Assembly: GCA_019429275.1 (NCBI GenBank)
Contig: JAHYJC010000036.1
Span: 1 to 46,266 of the forward strand
Source: Lentimicrobium sp.
Lineage (GTDB): Bacteria > Bacteroidota > Bacteroidia > Bacteroidales > Lentimicrobiaceae
Direction: 5' to 3'
Length of the DNA: 46,266 bases
The notes under the pieces are model-generated. The model was not told the DNA's origin. It was given only the letters and a program-made list of their open reading frames with translations, and ran no database searches. A program made the translations under genes and the position numbers. Of the stretch, positions 1 to 6,999 are shown piece after piece; the stretch's first letter is position 1, and each line of letters opens with the position of its first letter.

Positions 1-188
1 AGCAGGCCGCTGTTGTTTACTCGTTATTTGCTACCTGCAAGATCAACAATATAGAACCTTTTGAATGGCTCTCAAACACTCTTTCGGTAATAGCTGACTA
101 TCCCGCTAACCAACTGCACAAACTCCTGCCCGGGCAAAATTAATTGATCCCATGAAAGTGGCAAAGATGCAGTTCACCGGAGGCTTAC
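1..188 (+). mobile_element. Right end of an IS66-type insertion sequence
   Basis: Bases 3-143 encode the last 46 residues of an IS66 (TnpC-like) transposase, with the family's C-terminal pattern YSLFATCK...EPFEWL...YPANQLHKLLPGQN before a TAA at 141-143. About 20 bases later, 165-188 form the terminal inverted repeat. Read outward-in on the other strand it starts GTAAGCC, as IS66 ends do. The rest of the element lies left of the window, so activity cannot be judged. I am fairly sure of the family from the C-terminal signature. Confidence 0.8.
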
Positions 189-249
189 GTCAGTATCACC
201 GGAATATGCACGAGCAATGCGGGCAGGAATTGCAGCATTAGCCATCTCA

Positions 250-330
250 AACCAACAGCACAAACTCCTGTCTGGGCAAAATTAAATAACACCCGCCAAT
301 TAGATAAGATGCAGTTCGCCGGTGGCTTAC
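250..330 (+). repeat. Second, truncated IS66 right end
   Basis: This copies the last 12 transposase codons (NQQHKLLSGQN and a stop, 250-285) and the terminal inverted repeat (ending GGCTTAC at 330) found at 108-188. The two copies differ at several bases, so this is a relic of a related element and not a recent duplication. Bases 189-249 between the ends show no similarity to the IS. The outer end of this repeat touches the 3' end of the methyltransferase gene. Confidence 0.75.
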
Positions 331-956
331 ATTGTAGGCAGTTTTTTTATAATTATTAGTCGGTCTGTAAGTTTTTCAAGTCTCAATCCATATTTGCTGA
401 TGATGAAATCTATTGTCTTTATGGTGTAAATAAATATGTGAGTTGGGTCTTTTCTGTAGTACCAATTTTTGAAATCTATTTCAGCATTATACAAATGTGT
501 CATAATATAAAGGTTTCCTTCAGATTTTAAAAGTCTCAATAACTTTTCTATTTCTTGTTTTGGATGATAAAAATGTTCAAACACTTCACAACTAAAAATA
601 TAATCGAATTGATGATTTAGATTGTCTTGGTTAGGATAGTAATATGGGTCGTAAAGTTTTACTTTATACCCTTTTGCTTCAAGTTGTTTTGATATTACCG
701 GTCCAGTTCCACATCCATAATCTAATCCTAGTTGTTCGTTTGTGCAACTTGCTAAAATCGCATTTGTTATTGGTGAAGTAAAATTTTGATACCCAGCATC
801 GTTCACATCGTTATTGTGTTCGTTGTATCTGCATTTTTCTTCACTACTACCTAAATAATGCTTTTTATCTTTTACATACGCACCGCAAGTGTCACAAATG
901 AAATAATATTCATCTGCCAATACCTTTAATTGAGCATCACATAATGTACAATTCAT
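327..956 (-). CDS. Class I SAM-dependent methyltransferase with N-terminal zinc knuckle
   Basis: A 209-residue protein begins MNCTLC. Two CxxC pairs (Cys3/Cys6 and Cys21/Cys24) suggest a small zinc ribbon. The SAM-binding motif LDYGCGTGP lies near residue 78, followed by an acidic strand-2 end (LYDPYYYP) and a CEVFEHF motif, as in methyltransferases that act on small molecules or RNA; the substrate cannot be told. The ATG at 956 lies 2 bases after the helicase stop, so the two genes are almost certainly cotranscribed. A longer reading from 1028 would overlap the helicase and is unlikely. The last base of the final Met codon and the TAA come from the IS66 terminal repeat (330 downward), so the native C-terminus has probably been replaced, perhaps losing only a few residues. 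Confidence 0.8.
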   Translation of the reverse strand: MNCTLCDAQLKVLADEYYFICDTCGAYVKDKKHYLGSSEEKCRYNEHNNDVNDAGYQNFTSPITNAILASCTNEQLGLDYGCGTGPVISKQLEAKGYKVKLYDPYYYPNQDNLNHQFDYIFSCEVFEHFYHPKQEIEKLLRLLKSEGNLYIMTHLYNAEIDFKNWYYRKDPTHIFIYTIKTIDFIISKYGLRLEKLTDRLIIIKKLPTM

Positions 957-958
957 TT

Positions 959-3007
959 TTAAGATGCTATTAGTTGGCTGAGTTTTTCGGTATGGGTTAG
1001 TGATAATTTGTGCATTGCACGAGTACAACCAACATAAAGCATCTGCTTGTCTGGTTCGGTTTTGTAGTTTTTATCTGTACAAAACGGAACTATTACTTGG
1101 TCAAATTCTAAACCTTTGGCTAAATGAGCGGTGGTAATAACAATTCCGCTTCCAAAAGATACACTTACGGCATTTAACAAATTTATTTCGTGCTCATTTA
1201 TTAATGCTTCATATAAGGTATCTGCTTGTTTTTGTGTTTTACAAACAATCCCCAACGAGTTGTAGTCACTTTGTCTAAATTGTTTGATTAGTGATTTTAT
1301 TTTTTCAGTTTCGTCGTTTATATTCTTGCACGGAATAATTTTTGGTTCTTCTCCGTGTCGTTCAATAGCTTCCACATCAACAATCTGACTAATGCGTTTG
1401 GTGAATTGCGTAATTTCATAGGTAGAACGGTAACTTTTAAGCATTGTCATGGTAGTAGCCCCAATAAATACTTTTTCGATAATAGGCAGATTTGAAGAAC
1501 TAAACGGATTAACCGACTGGTTTACATCGCCTAAAATGGTTTTTTTACAAGGAAACAGCAAACTCAACACTTTGTACTGTACTACAGAATAATCCTGCAT
1601 CTCATCAATTACCAGATGCTTTACTTTAGGATTTGATTTTAGTCCCTCTAAACGATATTTTAAATAAATGAAAGCATAAACATCGCTCCATTCATAGGCG
1701 TTTCCAGCTTTGGTTTTTAATAATTCAGGTTTGCCTAACCATTCATAAAAACCTTTGTAAAGTATCCGGGGATTGTAAGATGGGAACATTTTGCGGATTG
1801 TGTTATGTAATTCTGTACGGTCTTTGTATTGAATTTCAATACTGTAGTATCTAAAAATATTATCAACTATTTCTCTAACTACCTCATTAAACCTTTTCAG
1901 TAAAGGCATTCGCTTGTATTTATCAAAACTTTCTCTAATAAACCATGCAGGAACAGGTTTTCCTTTTACGGTAATATCGGTTATTTTGAAACCTTCATTT
2001 TCAAGATAGGTTACATATTCATCAAGTTTAAGCAATATTTCGTTGGAAGATTTGAATTGTATTCGTTCAATCATTTTTGCGTCATTCTTATCCAATAATT
2101 CAGCTACTTGCTCAAAAAATGATTGAAAATTAACCTGATATTCCAATATTTCGTTGGCAATTTCTTCCATACTGGTTTCTGCAACCGACTCTTCACCCAG
2201 TTCGGGAAGTACGTTCGAGATATAGCTTGCAAATACCTTGTTTGGTGAAATAATCAATATATCCTCCGAGCTTATTGTGTCTTTAAAACGATATAACAAA
2301 AAAGCGATACGATGAAGTGCAATAGATGTTTTACCCGAACCTGCCACTCCTTGAATAATCAAGTGTCGGGCATCTTCGTTACGTATTATGGCATTTTGTT
2401 CTTTCTGAATGGTAGCCACAATGTTTTTCATTTTGGCGCTCGATGCGTTATTAAGTTCTTTTTGAAGCACTTCATCATGTATGGTTATATCGGTATCGAG
2501 CATATACTCCATTTCGCCTTTTCGTATGCAAAACTGCCTTTTGAGTGAAATGTCTCCTTTTATAACTCCAGTAGGTGTTTCGTAATATCCATCGCCTAGT
2601 TCAAAATCGTAAAACAAACTAGAAATAGGAGCACGCCAGTCGTACACCAAATTATTATTCGATTCGGTATCTTGAAAATTATGCACACCTACGTAGATAC
2701 GTTTTCTATCATTTGTTTGATTTTCTTTAAAATCAATACGTCCAAAATATGCAGTGTCTTTTAGTCTAATAAGTCTTTTTCTATTTTCAACACTATGTTC
2801 ACCCTGCAAAGAGAAATTAAAAATAGCTTCCCTCATATTGTTCTTTTCTAGGTGGTCCATGTCTGTTTTGTGTTCTTGCATGTGCTTATTCATAGAATAA
2901 ACTTCATCGCTTTTTAACTTAATAGTTTCATTAATTTTAAATAGTTTTTGGTCAACTTTTATAAGTAAATTCTTTAAATACTCTTTTTCTCCTTTTTCTT
3001 CTGTCAT
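959..3007 (-). CDS. HelD-type superfamily 1 helicase (UvrD/Rep-like)
   Basis: A 682-residue ATPase. A charged, coiled-coil-like N-terminus (about 1-90) precedes the Q-motif region and Walker A (GVAGSGKTSIALHR, near residue 220). Walker B is DEMQDYS near 470. C-terminal UvrD motifs are LAKGLEFDQVIV and LYVGCTRAMHKL. This order and the long coiled N-terminus match HelD (DNA helicase IV-like) proteins, which in Firmicutes and Actinobacteria recycle stalled RNA polymerase. Whether this copy does that or serves a mobile island is unknown. It forms an operon with the downstream methyltransferase (2-base gap). The gene looks intact despite its decayed surroundings. Confidence 0.88.
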   Translation of the reverse strand: MTEEKGEKEYLKNLLIKVDQKLFKINETIKLKSDEVYSMNKHMQEHKTDMDHLEKNNMREAIFNFSLQGEHSVENRKRLIRLKDTAYFGRIDFKENQTNDRKRIYVGVHNFQDTESNNNLVYDWRAPISSLFYDFELGDGYYETPTGVIKGDISLKRQFCIRKGEMEYMLDTDITIHDEVLQKELNNASSAKMKNIVATIQKEQNAIIRNEDARHLIIQGVAGSGKTSIALHRIAFLLYRFKDTISSEDILIISPNKVFASYISNVLPELGEESVAETSMEEIANEILEYQVNFQSFFEQVAELLDKNDAKMIERIQFKSSNEILLKLDEYVTYLENEGFKITDITVKGKPVPAWFIRESFDKYKRMPLLKRFNEVVREIVDNIFRYYSIEIQYKDRTELHNTIRKMFPSYNPRILYKGFYEWLGKPELLKTKAGNAYEWSDVYAFIYLKYRLEGLKSNPKVKHLVIDEMQDYSVVQYKVLSLLFPCKKTILGDVNQSVNPFSSSNLPIIEKVFIGATTMTMLKSYRSTYEITQFTKRISQIVDVEAIERHGEEPKIIPCKNINDETEKIKSLIKQFRQSDYNSLGIVCKTQKQADTLYEALINEHEINLLNAVSVSFGSGIVITTAHLAKGLEFDQVIVPFCTDKNYKTEPDKQMLYVGCTRAMHKLSLTHTEKLSQLIAS

Positions 3008-3040
3008 ATCTTTTGTTTATCTCAGTTTCTTAAAATTGCC

Positions 3041-3202
3041 ACAACGTTTTGCGGCTAACCGAAGGGCGGGACTTTTACCACAAAACTTGATTTGAAAATC
3101 TAATGTTTGATTACCCATAAAACGGTCTTTGGAACACGAAACCCCGCCTTTTGGGTAGGTGCTGTGTGTGTGCCCTGCATGGCTGCAGCGCACACTTGTT
3201 GT
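3041..3202. repeat. Cassette-boundary imperfect palindrome A
   Basis: The outer arms are ACAAC (3041-3045) and GTTGT (3198-3202). Inside, GCGGCTAACCGAAGGGCGGG (3051-3070) pairs imperfectly with the region 3142-3162. A second hairpin lies at 3167-3195 (GTGTG...CACAC around CTGCA/TGCAG). It sits just upstream of the helicase start on the minus strand. Similar palindromes occur at 5809-5934 and 6714-6800. It does not match the formal integron attC boxes. Confidence 0.5.
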
Positions 3203-3322
3203 ACGCTCTGGAAAAGGAGCAAAAATACAAATTTTCTTTTCGGACTAACCTGACAAGTGTGAATAATTTTCCAAGGGGTGCAAGTCCTCTATACGCGGGA
3301 GTAACGACCTGAAGTATTAGTC

Positions 3323-3336
3323 CCGATAGCTATCGG
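3323..3336. repeat. Perfect 14-bp palindrome in intron domain I
   Basis: CCGATAGCTATCGG is self-complementary. It interrupts the run of intron domain I sequence between GAAGTATTAGT and GTAGCAAGCTGG. I recall this type of palindrome as a dispersed repeat in Bacteroidota genomes. Confidence 0.55.
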
Positions 3337-3398
3337 TAGCAAGCTGGTTGACGGCGACGACAGCAGTGAAGGAAGCCAGACTGCAAAATCCGGCACTG

Positions 3399-3420
3399 AT
3401 CCTTCGGCTGCGCTCAGGAT
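3399..3420. repeat. Short palindromic repeat, core TTCGGCTGCGCTCA
   Basis: Arms ATCCT and AGGAT flank the core TTCGGCTGCGCTCA. The reverse complement of the core at 5160-5173 is TTCGACTTCGCTCA, so the two copies share a core while their arms differ, each pair of arms remaining complementary. Confidence 0.6.
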
Positions 3421-3540
3421 AAACCAGGCAGGAACGGCATATGAGGCTATTAAACGAGGATAAGCAAGCACATCATTGTAACGTCCTAAGAATACAAATA
3501 GCGTTTGATAGTAGATGCCGCAGCGATTGGAGGAAGCCCA

Positions 3541-3557
3541 CCTGCCGGACGGGCAGG
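3541..3557. repeat. Short palindrome CCTGCC...GGCAGG
   Basis: A 6-bp perfect stem with loop GGACG sits in the intron leader upstream of the reverse transcriptase. It is a third distinct palindrome type within about 250 bases. Confidence 0.5.
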
Positions 3558-3778
3558 GAAACAGCTCTTACCAGGGGAGGTCTCATGGGTCATTGACTGA
3601 CCGGAATGAGAAGTCAGCAGAGGTCATAGTAGTTGCCCGATACGAGCCGGCATAGATAACCGGAAGTCTCACAAAAGTAATGAAGGACTAAACGTTAAGA
3701 TGTTTCAAATTAGGCAGTGATCCGTCTCGTACGGAAGCCCTGCTATAGGCGGAACAGGGTAAAACAAGTAAACACAGA

Positions 3779-5130
3779 ATGATTGAACAGGTATTAAACC
3801 GGAGGAATGTAACGCTTGCCTATCGAAAAGTTATGTCGAACAAAGGTTTTGCAGGCGTTGACGGTATGAAGGTCAGTGATCTCTATGCCCATCTGACTAA
3901 TAGCAGACAGCACATTGAGACCGAAATCCGACAGTGTAAATACTTGCCCAAGCCAATTCTGGGGGTAGAAATACCAAAAAGTAACGGAAAAACCCGCTTA
4001 CTGGGTATTCCAACCGTTACCGACCGTCTTCTGCAACAAGCAGTCGGACAGGTAATAGCCATAAAATTCGAGGTTGAATTTGAAGACTACAGCTTCGGTT
4101 TTCGTCCCAACCGCAACGCCCAACAGGCAGTACTCAAGGCACAGGAATACATCAATTCAGGCTATCAGCACATTGTTGACATAGATCTGAAGAACTTCTT
4201 CGATGAAGTGGATCATTGTATCCTATTGCAATTGCTTTACCGCAAGGTAAAATGTCCTATCACACTACGCCTTATCCGCAAATGGCTGAAAGCACCGATT
4301 CAAATAAACGGCAAACTCACCAAACGCAGAAAGGGGGTTCCGCAGGGATGCCCATTAAGCCCGTTACTATCAAACATCATATTGAATGAGTTGGATAAGG
4401 AACTGGACAGACAGGGGCTTCGCTATTTACGCTATGCCGATGACTTTAGCATTTATGCCAAAAGTAATTATGCAGCCCGAAAAGCGGGTAACGAAGCTTT
4501 TCTTTTTCTAAAGAACAAGCTGAAACTACCTATCAACCCGGAGAAAAGTGGCATACGTAAACCTGTGAACTTAACTTTACTTGGGTACGGATTTGTACCC
4601 ACCTACGTAAAGGGCGAGAAAGGCAAATACCAGTTGGTTGTGAGCGAGAAAGGATGGAAATCGTTAAAGCAAAAGATCAAAATCATCACCCGTAAAACGA
4701 CTCCGGCAACCTTTGACGAACGCATTATAAAGCTCAATTAACTTCAGCGGGGATGGCTTGGGTACTTCCGTATGGCAAGTATTGAGAGCAAACTTAAAGA
4801 ACTCGATGGGTGGGTGCGCAACCGTCTGAGGTATTGTATTTGGTCTCGTCATTTCTGACGAGAGAAAAAGCCCGAACGGAAAAGGAAAAATCTGATTCGT
4901 CTCGGTATTGATCCAGATCATGCCTACCAATGGAGCAGAACCAGAATGGGTGGATGGGCAGTTGCTCAACGGCGAAGCCCTCACGGACACCATTAAAATA
5001 AACAAGTTAGTCCGTAAAGTCCGATTCTGATAACAACTATTACCTTAGACCGATTAGGCAAAAGAGGGTATGTGGCTATGCTTTCACTTTATGAGAAAAT
5101 TGCCCCACATCTTAATCCCGCAACTGCGAG
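3779..5130 (+). pseudogene. Group II intron reverse transcriptase/maturase, disrupted
   Basis: The first 320 codons are a normal intron RT: RT-0 to RT-5 blocks, including TRLLGIPTVTDRLLQQAV, the SFGFRPNRNAQQAV block, KKGVPQGCPLSPLLSN-like RT-4 (here RRKGVPQGCPLSPLLSN) and the catalytic YADD at about residue 219. A TAA at 4739-4741 interrupts the start of the maturase domain, within KLN-stop-LQRGWLGYF. The frame then continues to TGA at 4856-4858, followed by more maturase-like sequence (KPERKRKNLIRLGIDPDHAY). TAA codons at 4994 and 5015 lie in an extra in-frame segment just before SPILITTITLDRLGKRGY. The true end is unclear; it probably lies just before domain V. The RT core might still be made, but the maturase part is lost. 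Confidence 0.82.
4983..5015. repeat. Stem-loop within an extra segment of the RT gene
   Basis: ACGGAC (4983-4988) pairs with GTCCGT (5010-5015). The hairpin sits in about 50 bases that appear inserted between AVAQ and SPIL of the maturase C-terminus and that bring two in-frame stops. The exact insertion limits need alignment to a complete intron. Confidence 0.4.
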
Positions 5131-5154
5131 ACTGTATGCGAGACCCGCTTGGTT

Positions 5155-5178
5155 TACACTGAGCGAAGTCGAAGTGTA
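5155..5178. repeat. Short palindromic repeat in intron domain V
   Basis: TACACT (5155-5160) pairs with AGTGTA (5173-5178) around GAGCGAAGTCGA. The core matches the repeat at 3399-3420 in reverse orientation. It separates the two strands of the presumed domain V hairpin (ACTGTATGCG and TACAGT), which should damage the ribozyme core. Confidence 0.6.
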
Positions 5179-5253
5179 CAGTGGTGTGAGAGGCGCACTC
5201 CGTCAGCTAACTACTGGCGGAGCTGTCTACTCGATTATGTGCTAGCCATTTTT

Positions 5254-5769
5254 CTATTCCTGCAAAGGTGGACGAGTTAAAACTAGCCCAAGTTGTTGGT
5301 ACCAGTCCAGATCGTTACCAGAGATCCATTCATCTTTAATTTTACCATCTTTAAAGTGGACTACACTTATTCCTATCACTTCAATATGTTTACCTGTTGG
5401 TTGCCCGCCGCTGTTACTCGGACCAGTATTTGTCGCAGTAATGGCCCATATACCTGCACATTTATCTTTACCAAAGATTTGATCATTCAATACCAGTTTG
5501 AAATCTGGATATGCCTGATGATAGGCCAAAACAGTTTTCTTAAAATATTCTATTCCGGGCTGAGGGGTAAATTTGGGACTTTCCAATAATTCAAAATCCT
5601 CACATAGAATATCTTCAATGCCTTCAAAGCTTGCTGTATTCCAATAATTTACATATTTCTCAATCTTTATCCTCATTTCCTCTGAATGATCCTTAACCTC
5701 ACAACCTGGCATCAGAAGTGAAATCGAAAATATCAGCAGAAAACCGATACCTGACAATTGTTTTTTCAT
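5254..5769 (-). CDS. SnoaL-like (ester cyclase/NTF2 fold) lipoprotein
   Basis: A 171-residue protein with a signal peptide (residues 1-22) and lipobox LMPGC, so Cys23 would be lipidated. The rest (about 35-165) has the SnoaL-like pattern: an opening helix (KYVNYWNTASFEGIEDILCEDF), the strand/helix region YFKKTVLAYHQAYPDFKLVL, and a final GKIKDEWISGNDLDWYQQLG motif typical of the SnoaL polyketide-cyclase family. Many such proteins are of unknown function, so no substrate is proposed. It lies alone on the minus strand between palindrome B (upstream) and the group II intron (16 bases past its stop), consistent with a mobile single-gene unit. Confidence 0.75.
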   Translation of the reverse strand: MKKQLSGIGFLLIFSISLLMPGCEVKDHSEEMRIKIEKYVNYWNTASFEGIEDILCEDFELLESPKFTPQPGIEYFKKTVLAYHQAYPDFKLVLNDQIFGKDKCAGIWAITATNTGPSNSGGQPTGKHIEVIGISVVHFKDGKIKDEWISGNDLDWYQQLGLVLTRPPLQE

Positions 5770-5808
5770 GATTTTATTCTCCTATTTTTATTAGTTTTTG
5801 GGTTGCAC

Positions 5809-5934
5809 ACAACGGCTGGGGGTTGGTAAAGTGCAGGAGATTGAAACGATTCATTGTCCCACGATACGAAGCTACGAAAAAGCGAGGAGGTTTCCTAATC
5901 TTCAGAAAACCTGCATTTTATAAAAGCCTTGTTG
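5809..5934. repeat. Cassette-boundary imperfect palindrome B
   Basis: ACAACGGCT (5809-5817) pairs with AGCCTTGTTG (5925-5934). Inner arms GTGCAGG (from 5831) and CCTGCAT (5910-5916) also pair. It lies just downstream of the HEPN gene stop and upstream of the SnoaL-like gene on the minus strand, at the junction of two cargo units. Confidence 0.5.
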
Positions 5935-5945
5935 GCAACTGGCAA

Positions 5946-6335
5946 TTAGTCGGTTATGTTTTTTTCTATTTGTAGAATGAATTTCTTAACAAAGTCATAA
6001 TAAGGCAAAACTTTTTCTTCGGTAAAGTCAAATAGGTCAGCATAATCTCCTTTTTGTCTCCAAGTGAATAATTGAGAATACCTTTTCCCAAATTCTTGGG
6101 AAATAATATTCTTTTTGATGAATTGTTCTGAAAAAATTGATTTTACGCCATTATGAGTAGTTGTCTTATGATTTTCATTGAGCAGTAATGCAATAACTGC
6201 ATAGAATGCAGAGTAATATAATCTATTAATAGCTGAATTCCATCTTTTGCTTTCAATTAGAAGTTGAGCATCTTCCAATGTTTCCTTGGCTCTTTAAAGC
6301 CGATATTTTACTAAATCACCTTTTTCTCCTGTCAT
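5946..6335 (-). pseudogene. HEPN-domain protein with nonsense codon 14
   Basis: From the ATG at 6335 the frame reads MTGEKGDLVKYRL, then TAA (6294-6296), then RAKETLEDAQLLIESKRW and on through a complete HEPN core (AINRLYYSAFYAVIALLL) to a stop at 5946. HEPN proteins of this group pair with MNT nucleotidyltransferases. The ATG overlaps the MNT stop by 4 bases (ATGA), the usual coupling. A single change could have turned a Glu or similar codon into TAA. A shorter product could start at Met in 'MEDAQLL' (an internal TTG at 6278), giving 110 residues and losing part of the first helix. The Rx4-6H RNase motif of classical HepT toxins is not evident. Confidence 0.72.
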
Positions 6336-6652
6336 ATTAATCTAATTGATTCATTTTTAATATTCTCATATAGTGGAGTCTGCCTGTATTTTACATTCCA
6401 TTCTTCTTTTGGGTAAATTAAAGGGGATAAAATTTCACCCGTTTCTAATTCAATTTCATAGAATTCATCCATTATTTTGGTTTCTAAAGCAAAAGGAATA
6501 TTTTTTGAATTCAATAAAATTAATAAATCCCAATCAGATAAAGGTTTTGCATCTCCACGTGCACGGGAACCATACAAATAGATTTCTGCGTCGGGATACT
6601 TTTTTCTTGAAAGTTCCAAAATCTTACTTATTATGACGTCTCTTGTATTCAT
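6332..6652 (-). CDS. MNT-type minimal nucleotidyltransferase
   Basis: A 106-residue protein with the signature YLYGSRARGDAKPLSDWDLL (GSxRxG...SDxDL) near residues 25-45. The two Asp of SDWDLL and a later acidic residue form the metal site of the Pol-beta superfamily. MNT proteins paired with HEPN partners act as antitoxins that nucleotidylate the HEPN partner in known MntA-HepT systems. That role is inferred here, since the HEPN gene is damaged. It overlaps that gene by 4 bases and lies between palindromes B and C. Confidence 0.82.
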   Translation of the reverse strand: MNTRDVIISKILELSRKKYPDAEIYLYGSRARGDAKPLSDWDLLILLNSKNIPFALETKIMDEFYEIELETGEILSPLIYPKEEWNVKYRQTPLYENIKNESIRLI

Positions 6653-6713
6653 AATACAAATATACTCAAAATCAATCCGACTTCAATGGTTTGCTTCGAT
6701 TTTTTGCTTGTTG

Positions 6714-6800
6714 CCAACGGGAGTCTGCGCAAAAACCCTATTCCATTATTCAAATATAAAGAATAAAAGCAATTTGGCAAGCGGCGAATAGCCGTGTTGC
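6714..6800. repeat. Cassette-boundary imperfect palindrome C
   Basis: CCAACGGGAGTCTGCGC (6714-6730) pairs loosely with GCGGCGAATAGCCGTGTTG (6781-6799). The terminal AACGG and CCGTGTTG elements match palindromes A and B. It lies upstream of the MNT gene, just outside the left end of the recombinase element. Confidence 0.42.
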
Positions 6801-6878
6801 AAACCTGACTGAAAATTTACCCTCGGCCAGTTTTCGTTCATAAATGAATTTGGGTGCCAAAAAAGGGTTTAAAAGGTG

Positions 6879-6910
6879 TTTTTTATGGAAAGTATATCGT
6901 TATGCAAAGT
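6879..6910 (+). repeat. Left terminal inverted repeat of the recombinase element
   Basis: It starts TTTTTTATGGAAAGTATATC and ends TTATGCAAAGT. It pairs with 9733-9764 with four mismatches. Confidence 0.8.
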
Positions 6911-6959
6911 AAAGTTTCATTTCGATTAGCAGCAGCTTAGAAATCAATAAATTCAGCAC

Positions 6960-6990
6960 CTGACTTTACATAATCTCTTTACATAATCAT
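6960..6990 (-). repeat. Inner recombinase-site-like repeats, left end
   Basis: CTGACTTTACATAAT (6960-6974) and CTCTTTACATAATCAT (6975-6990) are inverted relatives of the TTATGCAAAGT sequence in the terminal repeat, about 50 bases inward. They probably form the second arm of the recombinase binding region. Confidence 0.5.
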
Positions 6991-6999
6991 ATTTTTAGC

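Larger units (their letters stand above)
3257..5238 (+). mobile_element. Degenerate group II intron with broken reverse transcriptase
   Basis: The 5' end GTGTG (3257) and the following GGTGCAAGTCC and ACGCGGGAGTAACGACC segments match domain I of bacterial group II introns. A reverse transcriptase reading frame follows from 3779. The 3' part holds a domain V-like segment (ACTGTATGCG... ...TACAGTGGTGTGAGAG, 5130-5195) and a domain VI-like hairpin (CTCCGTCAG/CTGGCGGAG). It ends near CTACTCGATTAT. The 3' end is 16 bases from the stop of the SnoaL-like gene on the other strand. Five short palindromes interrupt the intron, and the RT has stop codons, so it is probably inactive. The ends are inferred and could be off by a few bases. 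Confidence 0.78.

Noticed and set aside
3289-3471. Minus-strand 60-codon frame in the intron leader
   Set aside because: It overlaps the structured intron RNA and has no family resemblance.
3779-5130. Diversity-generating retroelement or Abi-type reverse transcriptase
   Set aside because: The RT has the intron-type RT-0 to RT-7 and maturase blocks and the flanks match group II intron domains; no template repeat is present.
3041-6800. A classical integron cassette array
   Set aside because: No IntI-type integrase is visible and the palindromes lack the GTTRRRY/RYYYAAC boxes at both ends.
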